Shown: positions 1 to 8,565 of the stretch, piece by piece
Numbering within the stretch: position 1 is the first letter of the stretch
Layout of the letters: every line of letters starts with the position of its first letter
Assembly: GCA_003427395.1 (NCBI GenBank)
Contig: BFEA01000078.1
Coordinates: 1,119,193 to 1,140,186, forward strand
DNA from: Chara braunii
Taxonomy: Eukaryota > Streptophyta > Charophyceae > Charales > Characeae
Direction of reading: 5' to 3'
Length of the DNA: 20,994 nt
Position numbers and translations under genes: made by a program
The notes under the pieces: generated by a model
What the model was told of the DNA's origin: nothing
What the model saw: the letters and a program-made list of their open reading frames with translations, nothing else
Databases searched by the model: none

Positions 1-114
1 CACACACAGAGACACACTACACACACAAACTGTGACAAACGCACATATGCACACACACACACATACACATCAACAATTATGCGCACACACACTCACACAC
101 TTACAAACACACAC
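1..114. repeat. CA-rich microsatellite, left part
   Basis: An almost uninterrupted run of CA dinucleotides with scattered interruptions (ca/ta, gc). It is the left part of a microsatellite that resumes after the foldback element, so the MITE inserted into it. No coding potential. Confidence 0.9.
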
Positions 115-636
115 CAACAGAAAAATTCCCATGAGAAATGAAAGTTGAAAAAACATTCCATAAAAAAAAGGTACTTCTTATTTATTAATTATTATTCCAA
201 TGTTCGTCCAATTCTAAAATTTCCAATTTAATTTGATAAGTTCCCGTCTAAATATGAGTTTTCCCGTCCAACTACATTTATTTGTTCAAGATGGAATGAA
301 AGTCTGAACGAGTTCATGAAATGTTTTAATTAGACTTTCATTCTACTGCAACAAATATCGTCTTATTTAGATTGGATTAACCTATTTATGACTGAAAATT
401 CTTACTTAGAATAGCAGTCCAATTAAAATATTTCATGAACTCATCCAGACTTTCATTCCATCTCTAGCATGCAGTTCAAATAAGAACGGATACCCCATTC
501 TTGGAAGGAAAGTTTTCAAGTAAGACGGAAAATTTTAAAATTGGAATGACATTTTTTAAGATGAAATGAAAATATCAAATTTAGAATGTAATTTTATTCT
601 AGAATGATTTTTTAATTCTGGAAAATTTCTCTGTTG
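115..636. mobile_element. 522-bp foldback MITE, copy 1
   Basis: The element starts caacagaaaaattcc and ends aatttctctgttg, so its termini are inverted (CAACAG/CTGTTG). The inverted symmetry runs deep: the block at about 290-336 (atggaatgaaagtctg... through ttttaatt) is repeated in inverse at about 420-463, near the centre, giving a long imperfect foldback. There is no ORF of its own. A second copy of exactly the same length, in the same orientation, lies at 10965-11486 and is highly similar throughout. The flanks here are acacac and acatac, compatible with a 6-bp target duplication but ambiguous inside CA repeats. The superfamily is not assignable by eye. Confidence 0.9.
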
Positions 637-732
637 ACATACACAAATACACGCGCATACATACATATTTATGCACATACACACTCTCATTCGTAGGCAT
701 ACACATACACAAATTCGCGCACACACAGCACA
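637..732. repeat. CA/TA-rich microsatellite, right part
   Basis: Continuation of the CA-rich array beyond the foldback element, with aca/tac/ata variants (acatacacaaatacac, cacatacacac). The short reading frames over it are only repeat translations. Confidence 0.85.
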
Positions 733-2000
733 CCGGAGGCGAGGTCCCAGTAGCAATGGGATAGGATAAAAACGAGTTTGTGGGGCAGTTGAGTGACCCA
801 AATCCTAACGTGCAGTACTCGTGATCCCACGGTCAGCATTTTACTTGTATTAGCCGAAAAAGTAAGGAGATCTTTGTTCCACAACCCCTCTCCTTAACAC
901 TGGGTCTTTCGTGCAAAGAAAGCTTCCCGCCAAAATCTTTTCAATCGGTTGGGGGTGTGGCCAACCCCAAACGAGGGTGGGGTCGGCCTGAGGCCCACTG
1001 GATAGAAGATTTTTAGTATTTTACTTGTTGTTGTGCAATTATCTCATTGGGTGGAGTCCTCTTTCAATCACGGAGTATATGGAGGGTGTCAGGATCAGTG
1101 ATGATAAAATTGAAGTTTATTCCAGAAAATATGGCGGTTACTCTGTTCACTGTTGTTGCAATTTCTGATGGCTGGGAAATACTTTGCCGTGATTTCCGAT
1201 GGAAGGTCTCTTTTTTTTTTTAATTTTTTTTTTTTGTCTTTCTTCTGTTTTCTCGGCCCAGAAATTTGTAATGAATCTTTCAGGCCGCTGCCACTCAGTG
1301 TCACACTGGATTGGCCACACTCCTATGCGACTGCTAATAGGACCTCGCCCCTGCACACACATAACTGGGGCCTTAGGGGTTGGGGGATGTAGGGGCGGAT
1401 GGCTTAGAGGGTTTTCGGGTGGGTTTGGGGACTGGTGCCGGGGGGTTGGTGAGTGGCAGGTGGCAGGTCGGTCGGTGTTGGTTTAATTCGGTGGTATAAG
1501 AGGTGCTTCAGGGGTTAGGGATTTTTTTTTTTTTTTTAATTTTTTTTTTTAATTTTTTGTCCCTAGGGCCACGAGTTTCGGACCCTACGTATCAATTCCG
1601 TTTTTTTGAAAAACACGCGAGCCGCCTGTTTTTTGGGTTTAACGGGAATTCAACGAGATTTTTTAGAATTCAGCGGGATTCAACGGGAGTTTAATTCCCC
1701 GTTCCCCGTTAAAAAGACACACAGCTCTTTGATATGTCACATCCATGAATTCTGTGAACTTTACATCTTTCCAACTGCACTACACAATTGCTTCCCACTC
1801 AGGGAGCTGACACTCTTGGATCAACATTGGTCCATCATTCTTCACACTTCAATCCAATTGATTTTGTCGCTTATAGAAAATAATAAAATTAGTTCAGATG
1901 CAGAAACAAATACTGATCATCTGAGAAAGTCTCTCTCCAGTCCTTTGTGATAAAGTACGACAAGCTGAAAATTGATATATTGAATTGACAACGCAAGAGT
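733..2000. other. Non-coding stretch with T-tracts
   Basis: No supportable gene. It contains T-runs at about 1207-1233 and 1521-1555, a G-run cluster (1376-1445), and a group of short inverted motifs at 1641-1703 (aacgggaatt against aattccccgtt). This is where the 3' LTR of the minus-strand gypsy element would be expected, but no matching LTR partner could be found by reading. Confidence 0.5.
1376..1445 (+). other. G-run cluster, potential G-quadruplex
   Basis: Eight runs of three or more G on the plus strand within 70 bases: 1376-1379, 1382-1386, 1392-1395, 1409-1411, 1417-1419, 1421-1423, 1427-1430 and 1440-1445. Loops are mostly 1-13 nt. The pattern meets the usual sequence criterion for intramolecular G4 formation. 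The surrounding DNA is T-rich, so the strand asymmetry is strong. Confidence 0.6.
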
Positions 2001-2002
2001 AA

Positions 2003-2345
2003 TCAAAGTTTGTTGAAGCTCTTGCCCCTATTGTGCCTCACTGTCTCACTATACTTCTCTGAGTCTTCTGAAACTGCTCTCTTACAAGATGATTGACGTT
2101 TATTTCTTTTGTTTGTGACCATTGTAGGGACCACGTCAGGGTCTCTAAAGATAAACTTACAAAGTTTTGACCCTGATACCATGTCATGAAGTCTTGAACC
2201 ATCCATCTCTGATATCTCATAAACTTTGCCTTTTGCTTCACCTTTAATTTTGTAGGCACCGAGCCATCTGGGCTCCAACCGTTTAGTTCACTAAGTTTGA
2301 AGAGAATTGTCGAACAGGAGAACAACGTCAGCAACTTTTAGTTTC
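2003..2345 (-). pseudogene. Integrase C-terminal GPY/F-like domain, polyprotein end
   Basis: Read from about 2345 downward, this frame gives KVADVVLLFDNSL, two adjacent stops, then LEPRWLGAYKI and later YEISEMDGSRLHD and FIFRDPDVVP. The first block matches the 'vGDlVLly' strand and the second the 'PRWlGPY.V' core of the GPY/F module at the C-terminus of many Ty3/gypsy integrases; here GPY has become GAY. The module is an SH3-like fold thought to help integration-site choice or multimerisation. About 40 basic and polar residues follow before the natural-looking stop at 2003, taken as the polyprotein C-terminus. Confidence 0.8.
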
Positions 2346-2494
2346 TCTTCTTTTATATATAATTTCTTGTTCTATTTCTCTTAATCTGATAATCCATTGG
2401 TTGTCATTCTCTCTTCGGCATCCATTACTGTTTGATCAACCTCTGATTTCTGTCTCATTCTAATCTGAAGAAACTCTGAGATAGAATATTCTTG

Positions 2495-2556
2495 GTCACT
2501 CTCTTGACTTGACCACGTATTCTTTGTCACTCTCTTGACTTGACCACGTTATGATT
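2495..2556. repeat. 31-bp tandem duplication in the integrase tail
   Basis: The 24-base block starting gtcactctcttgacttgacc occurs at 2495-2518 and again at 2526-2549, a 31-bp period. Read on the minus strand, both copies encode a WSSQESD(K/Q)EY-like peptide. Because 31 is not a multiple of three, the duplication shifts the frame of the integrase C-terminal region. Confidence 0.85.
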
Positions 2557-3234
2557 ATACTCTCAATAGGTAGAGTAGCATACCGACTATACCATAGAGT
2601 GAATGAAATATACCCAGTAGTTCTCTTGACAGTGATGTTGTCAACATAAACTGTAACTCATAACACTTTTGACCAATTATTGAGGTTCCCTGAACACCAT
2701 TTAGCTAATAAATCTTTCAGAGTCTTGTGACCCCTCTCGACAGGCGCGTTTGCTTGAGGATGATATGTGGTTACATATCGAATTCCAACACTAGTCTGAG
2801 AGTAGTTCTTCTTACAATTTCATTTCTAAATTCAGATCCTCTGTCTGAGATAAACTCTCTGATGAAGGGATACATGAGATAAACTTCCTTTATCCAGTTA
2901 TCCACTTGCTCGACTGTCTTGCTTTTCATAGGTTTTGTCTTAGCGTATCCTGAAAAATTATCTTTCATGTTCAGTATATACCTCATACCACCCTTGTCTA
3001 GGGGCATGGTGATGAGATTCAAATGAACCCGACTCCCTAACTCTACCAGGATAGTAGGAAATAAAGATTCAATCATCCTTGTTGTAAACCTCTTCTGACA
3101 TAGCACACATGACTTACAAAATTTGTAAATCATGTCTCTCATGCCGAGGCACAAGTTAAGTTAAACTGTCTTAGAGTAGGATGCTTCAGTTGCCCTGTGG
3201 CCACTAACAACCCCCTCATGTGGAGCAACAATTA

Positions 3235-3242
3235 TTTCTCGT
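3235..3242. repeat. Target-site duplication, left (tttctcgt)
   Basis: Eight bases identical to 3623-3630, immediately outside the left end of the 380-bp insert. Confidence 0.85.
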
Positions 3243-3622
3243 CTACATTGCATAGAGTACACATACGGGGTTTTTTCGTACGAAACTTACAAGTAATTTA
3301 TGTACGAGATCTGTACGGGAACCTGTACAGGAACCTGTACGGGAACATGTACGTCTTGTCCCCGTACAAAAAAAAAAAAAAAAAAAAAAATCATCAAAAA
3401 TATCCGAAAAAAATCGATGTGATGCAACAACACAAAACAAGCAACATTTGGTCAGGGATTATCTTCAGATTCTTATTAGAATTTGAGAAAAATAATAAAA
3501 ATAATACCAGATTAAAAAAAAAAATAAAAAAAATTGTACGGACCCCCTAACGTACGAGTAGCATACGAGTACAAGAGTACAAATCCGTACTCGTATGAGG
3601 GTGCGTACAAGTGGCAACGTAG
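3243..3622. mobile_element. 380-bp non-autonomous TIR element, hAT-like, inside integrase
   Basis: The insert is bounded by identical 8-base direct repeats tttctcgt at 3235-3242 and 3623-3630. Its ends are inverted: left ctacattgca, right complement ctacgttgcc. The interior holds no ORF of note, a long A-tract (about 3367-3390), and many gtacg/cgtac motifs near both ends. Subterminal short repeats plus an 8-bp target duplication are characteristic of the hAT superfamily. The TIR sequence itself is not a textbook hAT end, so the class is tentative. Removing the insert and one duplication copy rejoins the integrase reading frame without a shift, which confirms the boundaries. Confidence 0.87.
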
Positions 3623-3630
3623 TTTCTCGT
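3623..3630. repeat. Target-site duplication, right (tttctcgt)
   Basis: Eight bases identical to 3235-3242, immediately outside the right end of the 380-bp insert. Confidence 0.85.
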
Positions 3631-3705
3631 TGTCTCCTTTTTGCACAGACAACTATTAGTGGAGGTAAGCCTCATTTGCCATCCACAAAGAGGTGGTCTC
3701 TCTTT

Positions 3706-4074
3706 AGCCTGAACTCGTTCCTTGAATTTTTGCAGTAGTATTTTTTTAGCTGTTCTTTTTCCATCTTCTTCCAAATCTCTTGATAAATTTCATCTTAATG
3801 ATATCTGTTCCTCTTTCTTCTCACAATCTTCTTCTTTCTTTAAACCTGAACTCTCTCCCAATTCATTAGCAGCCACAGCCGCTGCATTGACCCTAATATA
3901 CCAATCATTTTGTTGTTTTTCTTCTTCCTTTTCAAGAATTAACTCATAGACATAAGCATCAGGGATTTTTTCGCAGCTTTATCTTTCTTCAGGCTATACG
4001 CTTCACTTATAGGAATTTGGAGCCTTAAAATCTTTATCGTCTTCTTCATTCAAGAAATTATCAACATAGGAAGA
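3706..4074 (-). pseudogene. Linker between RNase H and integrase, low-complexity acidic
   Basis: On the minus strand this part of the old polyprotein is rich in Glu and Lys codons (gaa/aag runs) and contains scattered stops. There is no recognised domain. Its position between the RNase H end (ADDLSRIEWRKEEDED) and the integrase N-terminus is that of the flexible tether normally found there. Confidence 0.5.
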
Positions 4075-4584
4075 TTACTTAATTGTCTCATTAATATCTT
4101 CATCTTCTTCTTTTCTCCATTCAATTCGACTTAGGTCATCTGCTCGGTTCTTTTCCGTAGGAATATTTTTCAGTTTAAAATTAAAAGTCCAAATGAAGGC
4201 AATCCACCTGCTTACTGTTGGATCTACTTGTTGATATTTTTTAATAGCACCAATGAGAGCAGATGCATATGTCCTCATGATGAATCTCTTTCCAAGTACA
4301 TAGTGTTTGAATCATCTCAGGCAATTGATAATTGTTAGTAGCTCTTTCATAAAGTGAGTATAGCCTCTTTCTATAAAGTTAAGAGTTTTACTCTCAAATC
4401 TCCGTGGTCCCCCTTTCTCATTCCCATCTTTCTGAATAAGCAAACAACCAAGAGTTACTTTTCCCCCATCTGCCTCGATAATGAAGGGCATTCCCTCTTT
4501 ATCATCATAGAAAGACACTCCTAGCACTACACCTCCATATTTTAATTTTTCTTGTAAAGTTTCTGTAGCAATCTGTCTTTTCTC
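4075..4584 (-). pseudogene. RNase H domain remnant of the gypsy element
   Basis: The frame reads FIIEADGGKVTLGCLLIQ, then RRFESKTLNFIERGYTHF and ELLTIINCLR, a TGA stop, FKHYVLGKRFIMRTYASAL, DPTVSRWIAFIWTFNFKL, and NRADDLSRIEW. These are the standard Ty3/gypsy RNase H landmarks: the first catalytic Asp (EADGG), the Glu helix (ERGYTHF.KELL), the 'tD' strand and the final ADxLSR. The catalytic Asp of the third block is Tyr here (RTY where RTD is usual). The first and last Asp are still present. The domain would degrade the RNA strand of RNA-DNA hybrids during reverse transcription. It is inactive through the stop at about 4300 and the D-to-Y change. Confidence 0.9.
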
Positions 4585-5470
4585 AATCCAGGATAAATCA
4601 ACCCCGTGTCTCACCATCTCTCTTAGTGGTTCTGCAAGGGTAGCAAAACGAGGAATGAAAATTCTCCAGAACCCACAGACACCCAATAAACTTCTAACGT
4701 CTGTCACTCGCTTGAGTGGCCGAGGCAAGTTCAAAATTTTATATATCTTCTTGGGGTCTAGGCTCCTACCCTTGGATAAGCATTTAAAGCCCAAGATAGT
4801 TACTTCTACCAAAAAGAGAAGAGACTTTGATCCACTGACAGTCAGGTTATATTTTCGAAGTCTCTCTAGGACCATCTTTACTTCTTCAGCACGTTCTCAG
4901 CTGAACCTTCTGACTTCATCAGCGATCAAAGTCTCATCTCTTATGATGGGTCCTTTCACATGATTATCATCAATTTAAGGAATGGTTATCTCAGGTCAGA
5001 TTTCCTACATGACTTTGATCATATCCCTTTGAACCACTGCCACACCATTGGTCCAACCTTGAGGTACCATGCACGTTTGAATGAGACTCATCGGCGTGTA
5101 CATGGCTGTAAATGGTCAACAAGTGAGATCAATGAAAAACTAATTATAGTTATAATATAAATCAATTAAGGAATAAATGCATCGACCAACAAAGGATTCA
5201 GAAAGGAGGTCGGCATTAGGAAGACCACCTGCATTACGTGTTGTCACTTAGTTGAGTTTCTGAAGATTTTGTATCAAGCTCCGTTCTCACCCTGGTTTTC
5301 AAAAATAAAACCAGTGGTTAGCATACAAACCCGGTAGCAGGTTCAACAATATTGAAGGCAATCTTCTTATCAAGATATTTTACCACCTCTTCTTCTTCTT
5401 GCGCATACTTAGTCGGTCTATCATTCCATGAAATATGATTAACTGTCAAAATTTTTGTCATTTTGATCAT
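4585..5470 (-). pseudogene. Reverse transcriptase domain remnant of the gypsy element
   Basis: From about 5450 downward the translation gives NHISWNDRPTKYAQEEEEVV, then VEPATGF, a frameshift near 5317, and KPG..., VTTRNAGGLPNADLL and FVGRCIYSLIDLY. These are followed by TAMYTPMSLIQTCMVPQGW, the catalytic block P-stop-IDD, and the thumb RLRKYNLTVSGSKSLLF, VRSLLGVCGFWRIFIP and FATLAEPL. Fingers, palm and thumb are all recognisable as Ty3/gypsy RT. The catalytic tetrapeptide has its first residue replaced by a TAA stop (4975-4977) while the two Asp codons remain. Further stops lie at the SGYDQ-equivalent position (TAG), before PFTAM (TGA), and in FS-stop-ERAEEVK (TGA). Confidence 0.92.
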
Positions 5471-5501
5471 ATCCATATCCAACTACCCTCTCTCCTCATC
5501 A

Positions 5502-6071
5502 TTAAAGGAGAATGCTCCAGAAAATTCTTGACACATCCGACCCTACCTTCATTGTGTCAAATCTTTCCCTAGTGACTCTGTTCCCCAATTTTGCAGACTC
5601 CCTTAATGCTTTAATAATTTTCTTTTCCTTTTCCAGTACCTCATCATAATCATTTTCTATTAGGACTGTCATCGGGTTCTTCTTCACCCCCTTAGACTTT
5701 TTTTTTTTTTTTACCAGTGACTATTTTCATTAAAAAAAAATAGTTGATATAAATTTTAATTCAATTTTTCCACCCTTAGCAATCTCAACATCCTTCTTGA
5801 AAGCGTAAGTTTGTCCATCCCCATCTTTGAGCTTGCCAAAAACTTTCATCATTTTTGAAATATGAGTAATATCAACTGAAACTTCCTCCTTGACTTCTTG
5901 CTTAGTTTTTCCTTTTATCTTCTTTATCTTCTCAACAGATTTTCGCCTTCTGATTGAGTTAGCCGATACCTTATGCTTATGATGATGTGAAGTACAAACC
6001 ATAAAAGTATGTTCTTGTGCAGTCTTTGAATCTTGTAAGCCAATCTAGGACGATCCTTCATGACAGAAGAA
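5502..6071 (-). pseudogene. Protease-RT linker of the gypsy polyprotein
   Basis: The same frame as the protease continues through a Lys-rich stretch (HHHKHKVSANSIRRRKSVEK...) and KLKDGDGQTYAFKKDVEI, a stop near 5730, then MKKNPMTVLIENDYDEVLEK. There is no catalytic motif. It corresponds in place to the variable segment between protease and RT. A T-tract (5698-5712) interrupts it. The frame changes before the RT domain. Confidence 0.6.
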
Positions 6072-6552
6072 CTAGACAACTTTCATTCTGTACAAGAACG
6101 AAGTGTCCGGAATACAATCATGGTCTAGATCTAGTACCACAAATCCCAATAGTTGAACTGACATCATCCCAACCCTGATGGGCAAATTGTCAATGAACCC
6201 TGCCATGAAGAGTTGTCCTGCAATATTACTTAACATTTGCTTCGAGGGCCTATCAATGGTCAGGTCGCAGGCTTCCATAACTCTCTAAGAGATAAGAATC
6301 ATTTTCGTTTCAAAATCCACTAATGCTCGGATTTTCACCTGATTAATGTAGATAGTTAAATACTTACAGCCCATGATTACGAATCTCATCTTACATTCAG
6401 GCAAAGTCCTGTTGACTTGGCAGGGAAATACTGGTCACAGATAATCAACTTCCATCATTTTCGTATCAATTAACTTTTTGAGTTCCTCTCTCAACTTTGG
6501 TGCTAGCGTAATTCCATCTTTGAAAGACAAAGTTACTTTTGTTTCTTCTAAC
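6072..6552 (-). pseudogene. Retroviral-type aspartic protease remnant
   Basis: A preceding helix (KVTLSFKDGITLAPKLREEL) leads to VNQVKIRALVDFETKMILIS, a stop, RVMEACDL, then NLPIRVGMMSVQLLGFVV, LDLDHDCIPDTSFLY. This is the retroviral-type aspartic protease layout: a 'vkiraLvDtGaemNlIs' active-site strand, the hydrophobic second half and the 'v.lGtpFLy' end. The catalytic DTG triplet reads DFE (codons 6309-6317), so activity is lost even apart from the two in-frame stops. In a live element the enzyme would cleave the gag-pol polyprotein. It shares a frame with gag, as expected for a single fused ORF. Confidence 0.85.
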
Positions 6553-7001
6553 ATTTGTAATTACATCTGTAACTACAGTTTCATCTTTCATCTCACTATT
6601 AAGGATAAATTTTATCTTCTTCTCTTGCTCACTCTTTTTTAATTGGGGGTTTGGTTCTTGATCATCAAGAATGTCAATTAGAGTCTCTTCGTTCTTTCTT
6701 CTCTTCTTTTTTTGTTTTGTGGTATAAAGCGTGCTTGAAGATTCCTCACTTCTCCAATCATCTCATTGGATTCCATAACAAGTTCCGGTGGTGAATCACC
6801 CTCGAAAGACATCATGCCGGTTTAACAGGTGGGTTCGCTAGGTGAAAATGTTACTAATTTAGAATAAGTTTGAGAACCAGAACTCTCCCCCAACTAAAGT
6901 TCACTCCGAAAAGTCTCATCAGACATGTCTTCCACTAAAGTTAGGGACTGGAGTGGTAATTCAATCAATGAGAAAGGGTCATCAGTTTTCTGCACAAGGT
7001 C

Positions 7002-8165
7002 CTAAGGTAAGTCACCAATGAGGAAGTGGACATTCACATTAGTCTTTCTCTTTTTCTTTCTCTTAATTTTATTTTGATGTTTAAGGGGGAGAAGTCTCAT
7101 ACCTCTAGGATATATGGGATCCAATTTGTTCAATGAACTGTCACAGACATGACCCATTTTATCCTCCCCTGTCATCCCACTCTTCACATCCTCTAGAGGT
7201 TTACAGTAGGTGGTAGTATAACTTCCTTCATCACGATAATAACAAACGAAGCGCTTCCTTTGACGCTCGTCATACTTCCTTCTTTCAGTGTTCTCTTTTC
7301 CACCTTTCCCTTAATTTTTCCTTGACATGGAGGAATCTCCTCTTTTACCATAATGATCATAATCATCATCATCTTCCTCATCTTCACTTTCAACCTTTTT
7401 TTTCTCTTTTTCATCAGCAGCATGATTAACAGGCATGTAATTGGCCATAACCAGCCGAATAAGGTTCTCAACACTCAAATTACTCGCTCTGTTCATATCA
7501 TTCTCGGTCTCTCATTCTTTAGCCAGTATACAAATTTGATCCAGTGACTACTTCTTGTGCGAGACCGTAGGCAGAGTTCTGACTATTGCAACCATTTTAT
7601 CCCATCTGAGAGGGTGGTGTTGAGCTTCATTGAGAAAAGTTTGTCTCTCATTATCAGATTCTGTTAAATTAGTCAGAAAAGTATGATATCTATGAGCCTC
7701 ATCCAAATATGAAATTTTTCTGGCTGTTCTAATAAAAGTTTGAAGGAATACATTGAGGGTGTCATAATTAGCTCTTCCGATGTTGAGAAGATCCATGGTA
7801 GTGATTGAGACAGAATCTTTCTCAGATTCTCTCTTCATTCTCTCTTTAATTTATTCCCATGTTGTAGCCCCTTCCATCAACTCTTGGACAGCCAACCTCG
7901 AGTCAGTATCACAATAAGACAGAAGGTGTTTGAGGCGCTGCTTGTCTGTCCAACCATAACTGAGCCCAAATAATTCATACTCATCCAAGAAATCATTTAC
8001 CTGGGCCCCCCTGAAGCATGAGATTCTTTCATCCAGTCTCTTTGCTCTTGCAATATCCGACTCTCTTTTTATTGTGTCAACTCTCTCGACCAGCTCTCAT
8101 ATAACACCAACCAGGGTTTTCTCATGAGTCCCTGCAGAAGAGCTAGGTCTCCCTCGTCCAGCCAT
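7002..8165 (-). pseudogene. Gag remnant with degenerate zinc knuckle
   Basis: The start is taken at the ATG at 8165 (MAGRGRPSSSAGTHEKTLV), the first Met before a continuous frame of 388 codons with five internal stops. Residues of about 45-80 (FRGAQVNDFLDEYELFGLSY, DKQRLKHLLSYCD) have the helical 'f.G....fl..ye..a...g....k' pattern of retrotransposon capsids. An acidic run (VESEDEEDDDDYDHYGKRG) is followed by FVCYYRDEGSYTTTYC at 7244-7203. The spacing there is that of a CCHC knuckle (C-x2-C-x4-H-x4-C), but the second Cys is Arg and the His is Tyr. Gag would form the particle and bind RNA. The frame runs on towards the protease, with stops at 7002 and beyond. Confidence 0.8.
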
Positions 8166-8236
8166 TTTGACCATAAACTTCCCCTGATACTTTGTTATCT
8201 CTCTTCCTTTCACTTTTGACCTCTTCTTTCTTATTT

Positions 8237-8520
8237 TCAGACTCTTACTCTTCTCGCGAGAAATAAAGGTTCGTCTTTCTCCTCTCTTGTTTGTTCCACC
8301 CCTTGAGAATTCCGTACGTAGAGAGTGTAGGCAATAATAGACTCGGTGTTGATGAAAGGGAACGCAATTCTTCTCAGTTCTCCAATATAATCCTCAATAA
8401 GTTTTTTTCATCACCCCTACTCAATCTTTTATTATACCTTTTCACAGTTACTGTACCCCTGATAACAAAATATCATGTCAGGTCTATAATCTCATAGTCA
8501 AACTGCATGGTTTACGAACT
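8237..8520 (-). pseudogene. Array unit G, partial copy of the unknown repeated domain
   Basis: The last and most decayed unit, just upstream of gag. One frame gives MQFDYEIIDL, a stop, and FVIRGTVTVKRYNKR. A neighbouring frame then gives KLIEDYIGELRRIAFPFINT and ESIIAYTLYVRNSQG up to a stop at 8237. The start resembles the YEIV strand of the better units and the end resembles their W(S)xxIEFALKVRR segment. Assignment to the family is weaker than for units A-E. The function is unknown, and an alternative is a leader ORF of the retroelement. Confidence 0.4.
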
Positions 8521-8565
8521 GATGTTGATTCTTCTTGCAAGAGAAACTTGCTCGTTAGAAGAATG

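Larger units (their letters stand above)
2390..3705 (-). pseudogene. Ty3/gypsy integrase remnant, interrupted by a transposon
   Basis: The N-terminal approach (RDHLFVDGK, stop, LPPLIVV) begins at about 3705. The frame is then split by the 380-bp insert at 3243-3622. It resumes with an HHCC zinc-binding block: His in APHEG, His in SGHR, Cys in KSC and VLCQKR. The catalytic core follows. The first Asp position reads VHLNLI (Asp to Asn, codon aat). The second Asp is present in FISDRGSEF, and the Glu in VTTYHPQANAPVERGHK, after a frameshift near 2780. A TGA stop follows NNWSKVL. The strand-like FTLWY..YATLPIE segment then leads into a 31-bp tandem duplication. With the first catalytic Asp lost it would be inactive even if translated. 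Confidence 0.88.
2003..8165 (-). mobile_element. Degenerate Ty3/gypsy-type LTR retrotransposon (gag-pro-pol)
   Basis: On the minus strand the domains follow in canonical gypsy order: gag with a zinc-knuckle remnant, aspartic protease, RT, RNase H, integrase with HHCC and D,D,E blocks, then a GPY/F-like C-terminus. Gag, protease and the protease-RT linker (8165 to 5502) share one frame. RT and RNase H share another, which suggests a single ancestral gag-pro-pol frame of about 1,900 codons. It is dead: at least a dozen in-frame stops, several frameshifts, a 31-bp duplication and a 380-bp transposon insertion. I could not identify LTRs, a primer binding site or a polypurine tract, so the element's true ends are unknown. 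The style of the RNase H and C-terminal blocks resembles elements in fungal genomes (recollection, not a search). Confidence 0.92.

Noticed and set aside
556-884. Cys-rich and Val/Cys-rich ORFs over the microsatellite
   Set aside because: They translate CA/TA repeats and MITE end sequence. There is no independent support.
1153-1694. Phe/Leu-rich ORFs across the T-tracts
   Set aside because: They come from T homopolymers and G-rich low complexity, with no domain.
2003-8165. Reassigned stop codons (readthrough of TGA) in the gypsy frame
   Set aside because: TGA, TAA and TAG all occur, at sites expecting different residues (Arg, Gln, Tyr, Trp), and frameshifts accompany them. Decay is the simpler explanation.
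8251-8262. 12-bp palindrome ttctcgcgagaa as a promoter element
   Set aside because: TCTCGCGAGA is a known vertebrate promoter motif, but it occurs once here, inside the decayed array unit G, with no other promoter evidence.
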